A DNA stretch of 64,000 nt, from contig NC_080672.1 of NCBI RefSeq assembly GCF_030247195.1, forward strand, positions 396,817,037 to 396,881,036. Reading direction: 5' to 3'. Numbering within the stretch: position 1 is the first letter of the stretch; the number at the start of each line of letters is the position of its first letter. This DNA is from Topomyia yanbarensis (lineage: Eukaryota > Arthropoda > Insecta > Diptera > Culicidae). Positions 53,191-64,000 of the stretch are shown here, in pieces. The notes below the pieces were generated by a model. The model made no database searches. It saw only the letters and a program-made list of their open reading frames with translations, and was not told the DNA's origin. A program made the position numbers and the translations under genes.

Positions 53191-55580
53191 TTGTAAGTCT
53201 AACGGGGAGGCCTTCCGAGACCCTAGCTCTACAGCTCCAGTAAGACAACTATCGAAAAATCTTTTATCGCTATTTTCTGTATAATGCAATTGTAATTAAA
53301 ACTATTGTTTTTATTTGCAATCATATTTAAAACATTTTTTTGGTTTGCTAGCTGTAAACAGCTTATAGAAAGGGCGTATTTTTACGCTAATTAATTTTGT
53401 CGAAAAAAAATCAAAACATTTTGGAAGCTGTTATATTATTTTAAGGAAAATGCAAAGAAATTTCAAATTATACTTAAAATTGTTCAAATACTTATTTATT
53501 GATAACTTCTTCGTAATGTCATTACAGTTTCCTCAATTTTACGATTGCGTTAAAAATACTCATAACACAGTTTTATTTCGTAATTACGTTTTTCACTAAT
53601 TTTTCATATTTTCTGAAAATTTCAACAAAAAATTATCAGAATTAATTCCCTCCATTTTAATTATTATAATATATTTTGCTATACAAATGGCGGTTTCCGA
53701 ACAATATTTAAAAAAAAAATAATTAAAGATCACAAACATCCTTTACAAATATTACCCTTGAACAGTGTTGGAAAAAAATTTAAATATAAATGTTCACAAA
53801 AGAATTTTTTCATCGCCGATTTTCTAATAAATTCAGGTAATTCCGGCCGCCCGATCTATTCGCAATATTTTGAAAATTTCTTTGTTGAATACTATACGAT
53901 CCGGAAAAGTTTACGTAAAACCGAAGACTGCTTATCAATAAGACTGGAAACTCTGTCCAGAATCTGGAGACAGTAACAGCAACGCCACTTGCGGGTAAAG
54001 GTGGTACTTCCCATAGTGATGCACACACACATATACACTTTTACATTAAGCTTCCTACCTTCCTCCAATAGAGGCGATATAATCTCTGTCGCTTCTCGTT
54101 TGTATAGGGGAAGAAAAGAGATATCAGTCTTCTTAATATGTAGTCTTCGGTAAAACCTTACGTTTTCATTGCGATCCTTGTTGGTTTTGGTAAAATAATT
54201 ATTTTTGAAGGAATAACAAATTTTTCAATTTAAAGACATGAAGAAATTCAAGTTTAATACAAATAATTTATGTAGTTGCAAGCTTTTCAGTTTTGCTTCA
54301 CTATAAAAAAAAATTTGGCTCAAAATGATGCAGATCAAGATAATGAAAACTCCTATCACTTTACTTCTAGTTGATAGAAAATACTTTTTCCGTTGGATGT
54401 GGAGTGTCAGATGGTAAATAATTTGAATTTTTGGTTAGAAATACTCGGGAGAAACCAAGTCCAAGTTTAGGAAAATTGTCCATTTCTCTTTCAAATTTAG
54501 GTGTTTCGAAATTTATACCGAATTTAACATTCAGTCAGTAATCATTCAGTGTGAAGAAATATTATATTTCAAAGTTATTATAATACGATAAATTATTATT
54601 TGGTGAAAAGTGTTGGTATGTCTTGAGGTAATAAGGCTAGTAGTAATAAATAATTTTGTCTCACCATTAATTTCAAGATAAGAAATCGGAAAAAAATCAA
54701 GAGTTATATTTTCACATAACTTGCATCGCATGCTCGACAAATTTGACGATTGCTGAAACATTAATAAAACTGTAATGAATTTATTTTACTATATAAATGG
54801 ATTATTCTGTGAAACAGTTTTGCTGTTTTCCCTTATTTAGAATTTTCATCAGAAAATAAGATGAGGTAGGGAGTGTTTACCCTATTTAGAACGTTTGGAC
54901 TTGTGCTCACTGTTCGATATAAAATTTGGTTTGTTTACTATGATCAGAGAAAATGCAAGTTTGCTTTGATTGCGAGCTGAAAAATATCATACAGCGGTAA
55001 CAAAACATGTGTGTCACGCCGCCGCTGTACGAGTACAACGTGGTATGAGAATCATTGTAAGGAAATCACATGTGTGTCAATGGTATTATTCTCTATTGCG
55101 ACGGATCGCTTTTTCGAACGAATGTGATCTGCATTCTCAATAACGACAGCAAAACCAAAAGGAAGCCTACTTCGATCGAAACACATTCGTTCGAAAATTT
55201 GATCCATCGTAATGCAGAATAAGGCAGATTGTTAGAATGTTCGAACGAAGAGAACGACGAAATTTGCACTAAAGCTTCTGATTTAGCGGGAGATTTGTAG
55301 ATGCGCTGAAACGGTTCATCTTCTAAATTCTTGATCTGGCAACTTGCCACTATTACCAGCTCTGTGGCATCATTCTAACACAATTTTTTGATATATTACA
55401 TTTAAATGAAACTATTTTCAAGGCGGGTCCTGGACTGGCAAATCAGAGCCCCGGATTTCTGGTAATCAATAGGATTAAAATAGAACATTTCAGAAAGAGG
55501 CTGAAAGCGACTGATAAAAAGTAATTTTTTATGTTAAATACTTCAAGGAATCAATTGAAGGTAACCAGAATGTCCACATG
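53191..55580. other. AT-rich unassigned sequence
   Basis: No gene recognised. 54850-54895 carries AAGATGAGGTAGGGAGTGTTTACCCTA, which resembles the right end of the element at 60103-60424. Confidence 0.5.
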
Positions 55581-55589
55581 AAACATGTA

Positions 55590-56450
55590 TACCCGTTTTA
55601 CCCTAAGTTCCTCTCATAATTCAAGTGTGAACTTAAACCTGGCTGTACTTCTCCGAAAGAGGCTGGAAAAGTGGTAATTCTTATGTACAAAAAATTCGCG
55701 TTCAGCCTGTTTCTGAAATGTTGAGCAAGGTATAACTTCACATATACATTACATGAAGAATTGGGGTAAAACGGGTACATACGTTTCATGCGGTCATACT
55801 AACTATCTCCAATCGATTCCCCGTAATTTTGTACATAAGAATTACTACTTTTCATCAGCCGTCTTCAGCCTTTTTTCAAGAAGCACAGCCAGGTTTAACT
55901 CTTGAGATATGGGAAGAGTTGGTGTAAAACGGGTACACACGTTTCGTGCGGTCCAATTATCTTCAATCGATTTCCCAGATTTTTTTGCATAAGAAATGCC
56001 ACTTTTGATCAATCGCATTCACCCTCTTTCTGGAATGTAGAGCCAGGGTTAACTTTACACTTGAGTTTTGAAAGGAATTGGGGTAAAACCGCTACACGCG
56101 TTTCAGGCGGTCAGTCTAATTATATTAAAACGATAACCTGGACTTTTATACATAAAAACTACCACTTCTGATCAGCCGCATATAGCCATTTACCGAAATA
56201 TAATGTCAGGATTATCTTCAAACTTTAGTTGTGAGAAGAATTGGGATAAAATGAGTGTATGCGTTTCGTGAGATTATTCTAGTTATCTTCAATCGATTCT
56301 CTGGACTATTTTACATAAGAAATACTAATTTTTGTCAGCCGTATTCAACTTTCTTCCGAATTATATACTCAGTTTTGAACGTAAACTCAAATGAAAAGAG
56401 GAATTGGGGCAAAACGGGCATGATAGCGTACTTTACGGTCATTTTAAATA
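55590..56450. repeat. About 160-bp tandem repeat, five direct units with an inverted unit at the left
   Basis: The phrase GAATTGGGGTAAAACGGGTA opens units at about 55755, 55913, 56072, 56233 and 56396, spaced 158 to 163 bp. Each continues with an ACGTTTCRTGCGGTCA block, CAATCGATTCCC and CTTTTGATCAGCCG-like text. The stretch 55590-55720 is the complement (TACCCGTTTTACCCTAAG, AACCTGGCTGTA), so the array begins head to head. Units are diverged, about 70-80% alike. Confidence 0.82.
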
Positions 56451-57624
56451 CATTTTCGATAACAATACTTAGCCTTCTACGAAGCTATTGAGTAAAACAT
56501 TTTTGATGCCAAATGTTTTTTTAAAACGAATGAAATGTCGAGATTTTATTTTTGGAATGGCAAATTTTTGCCTTTCTCATAGAAACGTTATGCAACAACT
56601 CTGAAAATCGCCAACCTATTTTTTACTTATATAAGTTTTTAATATTTCAACAGGTGCGTATCCCCTCACATTACATACCACCCTTTCCTACCCCCCCCCC
56701 CCCAACCCCCATCCAGTCTCCCACATTAAGCCCCCCCCCTCGAGCCCTACAACAAACCCATTCAAACGACAACCTCATCCACCCTCTTCAGATCCACCCC
56801 TTGGCATACCAACATAGTTAGGGGGTGGTTCGGTTGTGGATTATGCATCTCCTTCATACGCACACCCCAACATGATAAAATTAGTTAGCCGAAAGACAAC
56901 ATTGAGCTAATGCTGATTAAGTTGATTCAATATTATATATTTTTGTTTCAAGCAGGAGCGGATCTAGAATAAAGTGGGTTTGAACTTTCGATTTTGAAGT
57001 GAACGCATTACGTAATACGCAATATCCGCATTTGATAATAACCAGTGAAAAATTTGGTTTGAAATGGTTTTGAGTTTGAAACAGCTTAAAATTGAAGCCA
57101 ATTTCAAATTTCTTAAAATGTTAAAAATTTTCGGCGGGGACCGGACCCCCCAAACCATTTTCCTGAACCCGCCGCTGGTTTCAAGTGTTTCAGCGTCTAC
57201 ACATAACATCCCAAGTTCGTGGCTATCGATCCATTGCATGTATGTACGAATCGTACTGAATATGTATTAGACATTTCCACCATTATAGTGAACATAACCA
57301 GCCATGGAATCGTAGTGTTACCTCGAGCTACTCAGGGTGGGAAAAAGTATGCTTACTTGTGGTGAATATGGATGCCACACACCATCAGATACACTCATTT
57401 AGAGGGTGACCCATTTGCATCCGGCAATGGCACAGACAATGTAACCAGACGAAGACCAGCAAACGGGTGTACTTACGTGGGGGATGCTCAAAAGCTACGA
57501 CCTGATAAAACTTTTCGACCGACAACCTAAGACGAGGGCTGGTGACTCCTTTCGAGTCCGACATCCGAGCAAGAGGGAAACGTGGTGCAAATTTGCTAAT
57601 CCAAGGCTCAGTGCTTATACAGTA
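56451..57624. other. Unassigned; contains a C-rich tract
   Basis: 56691-56745 is a stretch of C runs (up to 12). The minus-strand frame at 57385-57699 has a donor-like CCAC|GTAAGT at 57470 but no family match. No gene is called. Confidence 0.45.
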
Positions 57625-58987
57625 GGGGAGACTGAGAAGACTTGATCCCCGGGGAGACTTGATCCCAGCATTGTAACTCAAAGCCGGATCAGAATACATT
57701 AATCGAATATACTATAAAGTTGCGTAGTTTTATCTAAACATAAATTTCATTAACACAGAAAAAAGAAATTGGACTTTTGTGTAACCGATTTTTTACCGAT
57801 TTAAAAAAAAAGTCTCAGAAGAACTGAAGAAGATTTATTTTTCAAATTTTCAAACTTTTATGAAATTGATAAAATCACCCACTACATACTCTACTTTCGG
57901 ATACAGAATTACAGGAGAATGTCAATTATATGAATACGTTATGATTGAGCTGATTCTTTTGTTCAACTATATTTTTACTAAAGTTTGCTGAAATAGATGC
58001 TATGGGTTCACTTGATCCCTTCAAATTCGTGGAGATTTGATCCCCTTCGCCATACTTCATATACACCACTGAAAATAACCAAATTCACACCAGAAAAATT
58101 GAAGTCATTGTTGTCATAAAAAAATGTCAAAAATGAACGCTTCATCGTAAAGACACATAACTGTAATTGTTTACTACAGTATACGTAGCAACAATTCATC
58201 CCGCATCCCGTTCCTCAACCATAATAAAGACAGCTTTCAAATAATTGCACGGAGATTTGGGGAATTCGTAAAAAAATCAGGTGAGAGATGCGTAATATGT
58301 AGTAACAAAAATAACAATATCTAACCATAACAATTTAATCAATACTACAATCCATTTATAAAATTGAATGGGGAAATGTGCCCGTTTTTGCCCTATTAAG
58401 AAGGGTACCACATTATTACTACAATAATTTTATTATTTCAGCTTCTTTGATTTGTTATTAAGGTCCATTTTTTATTTCGATTATAGAGGTTTTAACGTTA
58501 AGGTCATTCGCCTCTTATTAAGAGCCAATATAATAACAAAATTGTCTTGAGAATGGTAAAAATCTTTTGTTTGAGCGCAGCAAAATCTCTAATCGAGTAC
58601 CCACATTATCGCAATACCATTTGAGTCAATGCGTTGAGCAAAGATGGCAGACGCTGCTCTAACCAAAGGCTTTAGATGGGTAGGATGATAGTAGAAACAG
58701 GGCAAAAATAGGCTTATTACCCTACATGCTCTTTTAAACACGTTTTCATAAAGGAATCAAGTGTCCCCAAATTAGGGATCGAGTCTCCACAAATCTAAGA
58801 ATTTTCCATTTTTTTGTTGTTTTCCAGAAATGCTCATAGCTCATGTCCAGTATAATATTTCCATGTAATTTTTTTATCATTATTAGTCATCTCTAGAAAC
58901 AATATAAAACTACAAAAAAATACATAGTTTTTTATCATTCCACGGACTGAAAAATAAAAAAGGGGATTAAGTCTCCTCAGTCTCCTC
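57625..58987. mobile_element. TA-type TIR element with GGGGAGACTTGATCCC motifs, 1.36 kb
   Basis: 26-bp TIRs: GGGGAGACTGAGAAGACTTG at 57625 and its complement ending at 58987, three mismatches, with TA on both sides (57623-57624, 58988-58989). The motif repeats at once (GGGGAGACTTGATCCCAG) and internally near 58010-58040 and 58765-58790. A SINE fragment lies inside. No transposase seen. Confidence 0.85.
58473..58530 (-). mobile_element. Feilai-like SINE 3' fragment
   Basis: On the minus strand it reads AGAGGCGAATGACCTTAACG, TTAAAACCTCTATAATCGAA and an A/T tail, matching the body end of the copies at 7148 and 50641. Only the last 55-60 bp remain. Confidence 0.88.
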
Positions 58988-59029
58988 TACAATTCTCACC
59001 GATTTGAAAACATCTTAACACTATTTATT

Positions 59030-59640
59030 AACTAAAATTACCCTAAGTGACGTCACCTGCTACTTGCGGTTTTTATCGATTGTAGACGGAAACTGGCAGG
59101 ATTATCAGCCAACGTTGCATGCATGCCCGGTGGATCTTGACGGTAGCGGTTGCTATTTAGTCGCGGCGATATACGGCGGTCTTCTGCGGCACCGATGCTG
59201 TTGGATCAGTACAGACGCCGTTAGTTCGGGGCGTCCATAGATGACACCGGAATCGGAAAAGGGAACCGAGTGCTTCAGGACCCGATGTTAGGTGTAGTGA
59301 TGGTCCTTCCTACTACCGGGAGTCCATTAGACCGGTTGTTTGGTTGTCGATTCGCAGGGTTGCCAGACGACGGTAGGTTGACGTGTGGCGTTCGCTCTGG
59401 ATGGTTCTGTGGTTGATTTTTGACACGTGGTGTTGAAGACGAAGTCGAAATGACACGATGCTGCGGACCTCGGCCCGTTCTATCGTCCTGCGAAGGATTA
59501 ATCTCCAGATGGCAATCTAGAGCCAAGAATAAAAGGCCCTCTGGGGACCTACCCAGAGGTATATGTAACATAATTATACAACCATGTGGTAACCGCTACC
59601 AACTTCAAGTCTACTTTTTATAAACAAATGTTACCTTTTT
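59030..59640. other. GC-richer unassigned block
   Basis: Composition differs from its surroundings and an open frame of 98 residues runs on the minus strand (59571-59275), rich in Pro, Asn, Ser and Arg. There is no recognisable domain and no clear splice pair. It may be a retroelement fragment or an exon; unresolved. Confidence 0.35.
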
Positions 59641-59876
59641 CCGGTATTTTAATTGGCTGTGAACCGTCGAATGCCTTCGATTTCACTTTCGTACTACTAG
59701 ATATAAATTAATTACTCTAAATCAAAACCACATTATATCCTAACATTTTATAGCTTTTTTGATTTTATTCTTTAACTTCACTAACACGGTATTTTTATTT
59801 ATTTATTTTTTACTCTTGACTCTCTATTTACTGTAACTAAACAAAAAACAAATCTACACCACATTTTAAAAGCTAA

Positions 59877-60614
59877 GAGCATGTTCAGGAGTGTTTCAGT
59901 TTTAGATTCATAATTTTGACAGTTCTATTATATAAAACTGAAAATTTTAAAATTAGAACTTGCTGTCCCCAGCAGCAGTTTTAGCGTATGTTCTATTCAG
60001 TTTAAAATTCATGTCACGCCGTGCTTTCAGCGTCACTGCATTCAAATTTATTTTTCCCCAGTCTATCGGGTCTAAATGTCTGTGCTGAAAACTTTGCACG
60101 TAGGGTAACAGCTCCCTAATTCATCTTAGCACCTCTATTCATCCCACCCATTTGAACACATTAGTTAGAGCAGTGTCTGCTATCTCCGTTCAACGCATTA
60201 GCTTAAATGGTAGGATGAATAAGGGTGCGTTGTGCTCGACTTTTCACTTCACTCAATCGTGAGTATTTTACATTTTCCAGGTCCGATTCTTCAATGTATT
60301 ACTTCTTAGGAACGAAGCAAAGATGTTGAAACATATTTAAGTGCAATCCAGTTACAGTAGGCCGAGTTATCAACGAAATAGTGTGACATCCTGACTAATG
60401 AGATGAATAAGGGCTCGTTTACCCTATTTAAAACACAGTTCTAAACGTGTTTTAAAATCAGCAATAAATATAGCGGCGTCGTATAACAGTTTTAAATTTT
60501 AAAACAAAACTGTTCGAAATTATAAAACAAAACGCTCTGCTGGGGATGTGAATGTTTCAGTTCCAGTTCTACTTTGAAACTCCTATACAAAATAAAACAC
60601 TCCTGAACATGCCC
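59877..60614. mobile_element. PIF/Harbinger-like MITE, 738 bp
   Basis: The ends are GAGCATGTTCAGGAGTGTTT and the complement of GGGCATGTTCAGGAGTGTTT. Each side has TAA (59874-59876 and 60615-60617), the 3-bp duplication expected of Harbinger. Inverted subterminal blocks (TGTCCCCAGCAG with CTGCTGGGGA) extend the fold. A second element is nested inside it. Confidence 0.85.
60103..60424. mobile_element. TA-type MITE, 322 bp, nested in the Harbinger-like MITE
   Basis: TA flanks at 60101-60102 and 60425-60426. The ends are GGGTAACAGCTCCCTAATTC and the complement of GAATAAGGGCTCGTTTACCC. The inner phrase AATGGTAGGATGAATAAGGG repeats the end motif. Confidence 0.78.
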
Positions 60615-60617
60615 TAA

Positions 60618-62159
60618 CAAAAAATTTACTTTAATAAACTTAAACATTCCGCGCGCACTTCTAATTCCAGAGAAAAGAGAGGTCAGATACGAAAAGAAGG
60701 ATCAGTGTCTGGAGCTGAGCCTAGAACGCTATCCTGTTTGTAAGTCGGCACCGGAGATGAACCAAACACCTCCGAAGTTTGACAGCTCGGCTATATCCGC
60801 CTGTAAACTCTTTTTCTGGTTGCTCTACCCGTGAAGTGTAGCGGCGGCTAAATGAGACAGGTACCGCTGTAAACAAGTACTGTGAAATGATATGTGGGTA
60901 CCATTTGGGTGGCAGTGGAGCTCGAAGCAGGAAAAGGCAGAGTTGGATTTGGATACTGGGAGGGCAAAATATTGAACCGCTCGAGGATTGTTATTTATTG
61001 TGGCGGAGCCATCAATTGCTCATCGTAACCGGCGGTTACAGTAGTTTCAACAAACGTGAAAGGTACAATTGAACAACTAGGTGGATTAAAGCAGGTTTTT
61101 AATTTACATATTTGGAATCTATACGTTTCTACAAATGATTTCATAAAGGATGGGAAATTGTGATTCTATAACCCTGGCATAGGCGATTAAATCGTAAGTT
61201 TCTTTAATCACATTTCATTTAAACTTCCCAATAGTCGTGTTTCCGTTAGTTTTAGCAAGCTCCTGTCTAAAATATTCAGAATATCGGATATTTATGAGTT
61301 TTCACTGATTCAGCAGAAATGTCGCTATGGGCTAACACGATCTTTTCAGGAAATTTTTTTTTGTTCTTTTTACAGCCCTTTTAGGTGAAAAATTGGTCAA
61401 ACAATGTTTTTTTGTTTAAGCATTTATAATTTTGCAAAATATTTTTTTTTTCGGGAAGCTCGTGTCGTGTCGTGTTTAGCCAATGTAATAACAACTATAG
61501 AAATATCACTATTTTCCAGTTTCAACCACCACTCGAACCAGAGATAGCTTGGTACAAAGTCGCGTACATTTTTGGCGAAGTCGCGTTCATAGGCGTTCAA
61601 GATCAAGTTTGTCATTTACTTCAAATTTCAAAATTGTAACAGGAAACGTCAACTAACAAAATTTAAAAGAAGCAATCCATCCTGAAAAAATGCTCGAAAT
61701 TCAGGTTCACAACCAGAAGACTCCTTTAATACTCGTTTTATTGACATCCTTTAAATGTATAAAATATCCAAGGGTCCAAGTAGCTAACGCATTGAGTTGT
61801 GGAAAAAATGATACAAATGATACCTAAATTATTGCGAAGTCGATAAAGCAATACATAAATTTTCTAATAAAATCCCAAGTGACAATTTAACTTCCATAGA
61901 ACTTAAATTGTTACTAGGATGGATCAGGAAAGTGATAATTGAGCCAATTTGTTATAGGTTCGGATTTATGCGAAAATAAAGCGTCAATAGAAATGAAGTG
62001 ATTATTATTTTCCCCTAGCAGGCCCGTGCGCAAAGGGGTTTTGGGGATTTACACCCCTCCCATGAGAATGTAGAAGTACTTTTAAAAATTTCATAGCTTC
62101 CTGATCAGGAATAAAAAATTTATACTACGATCCGTTTTGACACACAATGTCATTTGAGT
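60618..62159. other. Unassigned sequence
   Basis: 60660-61070 is GC-richer with no recognised motif. The rest is AT-rich. Short phrases resembling dispersed repeats occur near 62020-62070 (GGCCCGTGCGCAAAGGGG). No gene supported. Confidence 0.45.
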
Positions 62160-62850
62160 TTGGCCATTCAAACAAGCCATTCAAACAAGAAACAAGTCTT
62201 TGAACCTGCGAGGGTGGCTGTAAAATGATGTAAGTCAAGCTGGTAGGCTCGACAAGTTTCGATATTAACAACAGTTGTGGGTAGATCAGTTGCACAGCAA
62301 AGGTCGATCAGAGAGCTTGCAACAACAGCTACGAAGGCTAAATGGCGAACGAACAACATGAACTCGAGAACTAAATGGCTGACGAAAACGGGCATCGGGA
62401 GAAATTCCGCCGCCGAGAAACTCTCAGCACCAACTAGTAGATAAGTAAAAACGAGTATCGCCAACAAGGATAAAAGAAATCCAGTGAAAATGGCTAAAAA
62501 GAGATATTTATACCTGACCTGAGCAGGTCTGTTATACCACGAAGGTTAGACAGCAAGCAAGAAAAGCATCAATGAAATAACACAAACGATTAACACAAAG
62601 CACAATTCCTCCTGAAGTAGTACTTAACTGTGACCCGGAAAGGTTGAGTATTGGGAGGAAAACGAAGTTTATGTTTAATCGGTAGGCTTACTATAAACCA
62701 CCCCAGTAAGAATCCGACACTATTTACGGTGGTATCTGATCAAAATTCCTCCTCGATAGCAAACATTGTCCCAATTTGTTGTGCCAAGTCGACACAAGAC
62801 ACAGCCCTCCGGGATTCTAAAACAATCTTCAGCGTTTGAGGGTTTATGTA
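62160..62850 (+). mobile_element. Probable fragment of an R1-clade 3' UTR
   Basis: Phrases such as CTAAATGGCTGACGAAAACG and GGCATCGGGAGAAATT resemble 8692-8735 in the R1-clade copy (CTAAATGGCTGACAGAAG, ATATCGGGAGAAATCT). No coding part is present. Confidence 0.45.
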
Positions 62851-64000
62851 CCTTCTTCGTATATGGTATGGAAAAAATCAATACCCTTCCCTTGAGAATT
62901 TTTTTTTTTTGAGATTTTAAGTGATTTGAACGTAAAATGTATTTTTGGCAGCTTTTTTAAGGGCTTCAAGTGTTTTTTGCATAATTTGACCATAGGAATA
63001 ACATCCTGTTATTTTCGGTTTTCAAAGAAATGGTTGATTTTATGCATTGTATTACTTCACCAAAATTATCCGTGTGATAAAATTACATCGTAAAATCGCC
63101 AAAAATAAGTCACTAGTTGGGTTAGTTAGTGTTTGGATAACTGTTTGTCATGAATTTTTATTGAATTCGAACTTCTAATGCGATAAAAACAACGACGTCC
63201 GTGAATGCTCGCGATCACACTATACTCATTCGAAAGCTTTTAATTTTCTCTTTAAAATGAGTATATGCTAGTTTTGCAAAAATTTGCGATAAGCAATCAA
63301 AATTTAAAAAAAAAACTGTGTATGGAGACGCATGGTTATTACTGATATTGAATTTGAATAATCACTTTATAGCTAGAATAATGACACGAATACATGCACA
63401 ACTTTCAAATAGCATTAGGAGCATGATCTACAAGAGTTTTACTAGTGATCAAGAGTAAGGAACCGAGCGGGACGTATGTTTTATAGATGGTAGGGGTATT
63501 AAGAATGATTGAAAATCAGTAAATATTTTGAACCATCTGAAATAAGTTAAAAAATGATTCTGGCACTATTTCTTGCTAACTTGTGCAATAACTGTCAAAT
63601 AGAGTGAATACAGTTGAGTTGTAGTCATTTGGTGAGACTATTTTGATCCAAATTTGCATAGCACTGATATAGCTTAAGGGTTTGCGATATTATCCAAATA
63701 AAATAAGACCATTTTTAAATGAATCATGTACACGAAAAAAGGGTTTTGGATTTATTTTCATTTAAGATATGAAATAAGCAATCTAAGTAACTTAAAACAC
63801 ACCTACTAAAAAAATCGTTAACCATCTTGTTGATTAGTGAATGTAATTAAACATTCCACCAAGACGCTCAAAATGTTTGTTTTGAAAATGTAGCTTTCAT
63901 ATCAAGTAACCCACTAATGAATTAAATGTTCCAAAATTACGAAATACATCTTATTTGATTCGAATACATCTTATTTGATTCGTAAAAACAAAATAGTCGT
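62851..64000. other. AT-rich unassigned sequence
   Basis: No gene, RNA gene or clear repeat edge recognised. Confidence 0.5.

Noticed and set aside
52130..56450. CRISPR-like arrays
   Set aside because: Tandem units are long, diverged and contiguous with no unique spacers, and the DNA is eukaryotic.
57385..57699. Minus-strand 104-residue frame with a donor-like GTAAGT at 57465-57470
   Set aside because: Ending phase would fit exon A, but the sequence lacks the Trp and Cys expected of an NRF N-terminus, and no acceptor or signal peptide is visible.
59275..59571. Minus-strand 98-residue Pro/Asn-rich frame as a candidate gene
   Set aside because: No domain, no splice partners and no codon evidence beyond openness; kept only as an unassigned block.

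Overview
This window is nuclear DNA from a culicine mosquito, most likely an Aedes species. The evidence is a conserved insect gene cut by GT-AG introns (95 bp to 19.3 kb), two copies and a fragment of a tRNA-derived SINE that matches my memory of Feilai from Aedes aegypti, an R1-clade LINE, a BEL/Pao LTR retrotransposon, and many AT-rich elements with terminal inverted repeats (TIRs). Nothing looks bacterial or viral.

The only host gene I can support is on the minus strand. It is a 'nose resistant to fluoxetine' (NRF-6) type multi-pass membrane O-acyltransferase. I can join nine exons in consistent phase from 44845 down to the stop codon at 14408, giving 682 residues. They cover most of the secreted-side NRF domain, a first membrane helix, a variable linker and the whole Acyltransferase-3 domain. 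The start codon, signal peptide and first part of the NRF domain were not found. They lie above 44845 or beyond the window.

Layout by position. 1-1417: unassigned. 1418-1832: a 9-bp microsatellite. 1969-2832: a near-perfect 419-bp-arm palindrome. 3397-3807: a short TIR element. 5090-9260: a decayed R1-clade LINE carrying a Feilai-like SINE. 9276-9435: (TA)n. 9698-12496: a foldback-like TIR element holding a nested hAT-like MITE. 14408-24956: acyltransferase exons C to I. The 7.5-kb intron between exons G and H holds a 1.25-kb perfect TATCTC array and a 3.1-kb TTTTCTTG array. 24957-44283: a 19.3-kb intron. It holds a BEL/Pao provirus (26088-33548) inside a TA-flanked TIR element, a palindrome split by another TA-type element (35200-36700), and a LINE inside a further TIR element (36714-41236). 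44284-44845: exons B and A. 44846-64000: gene-poor DNA with a roughly 465-bp CACGCG-rich tandem repeat, a roughly 160-bp tandem repeat, several MITEs and SINE fragments.

The genes do not form a pathway. The window shows one constrained gene whose open frame and splice sites have survived while its introns filled with nested transposons and expanding satellites. The points of most interest are the nesting order, the intronic arrays, the foldback-like family, the mobile-element families with shared subterminal motifs, and a provirus with identical LTRs but broken reading frames.
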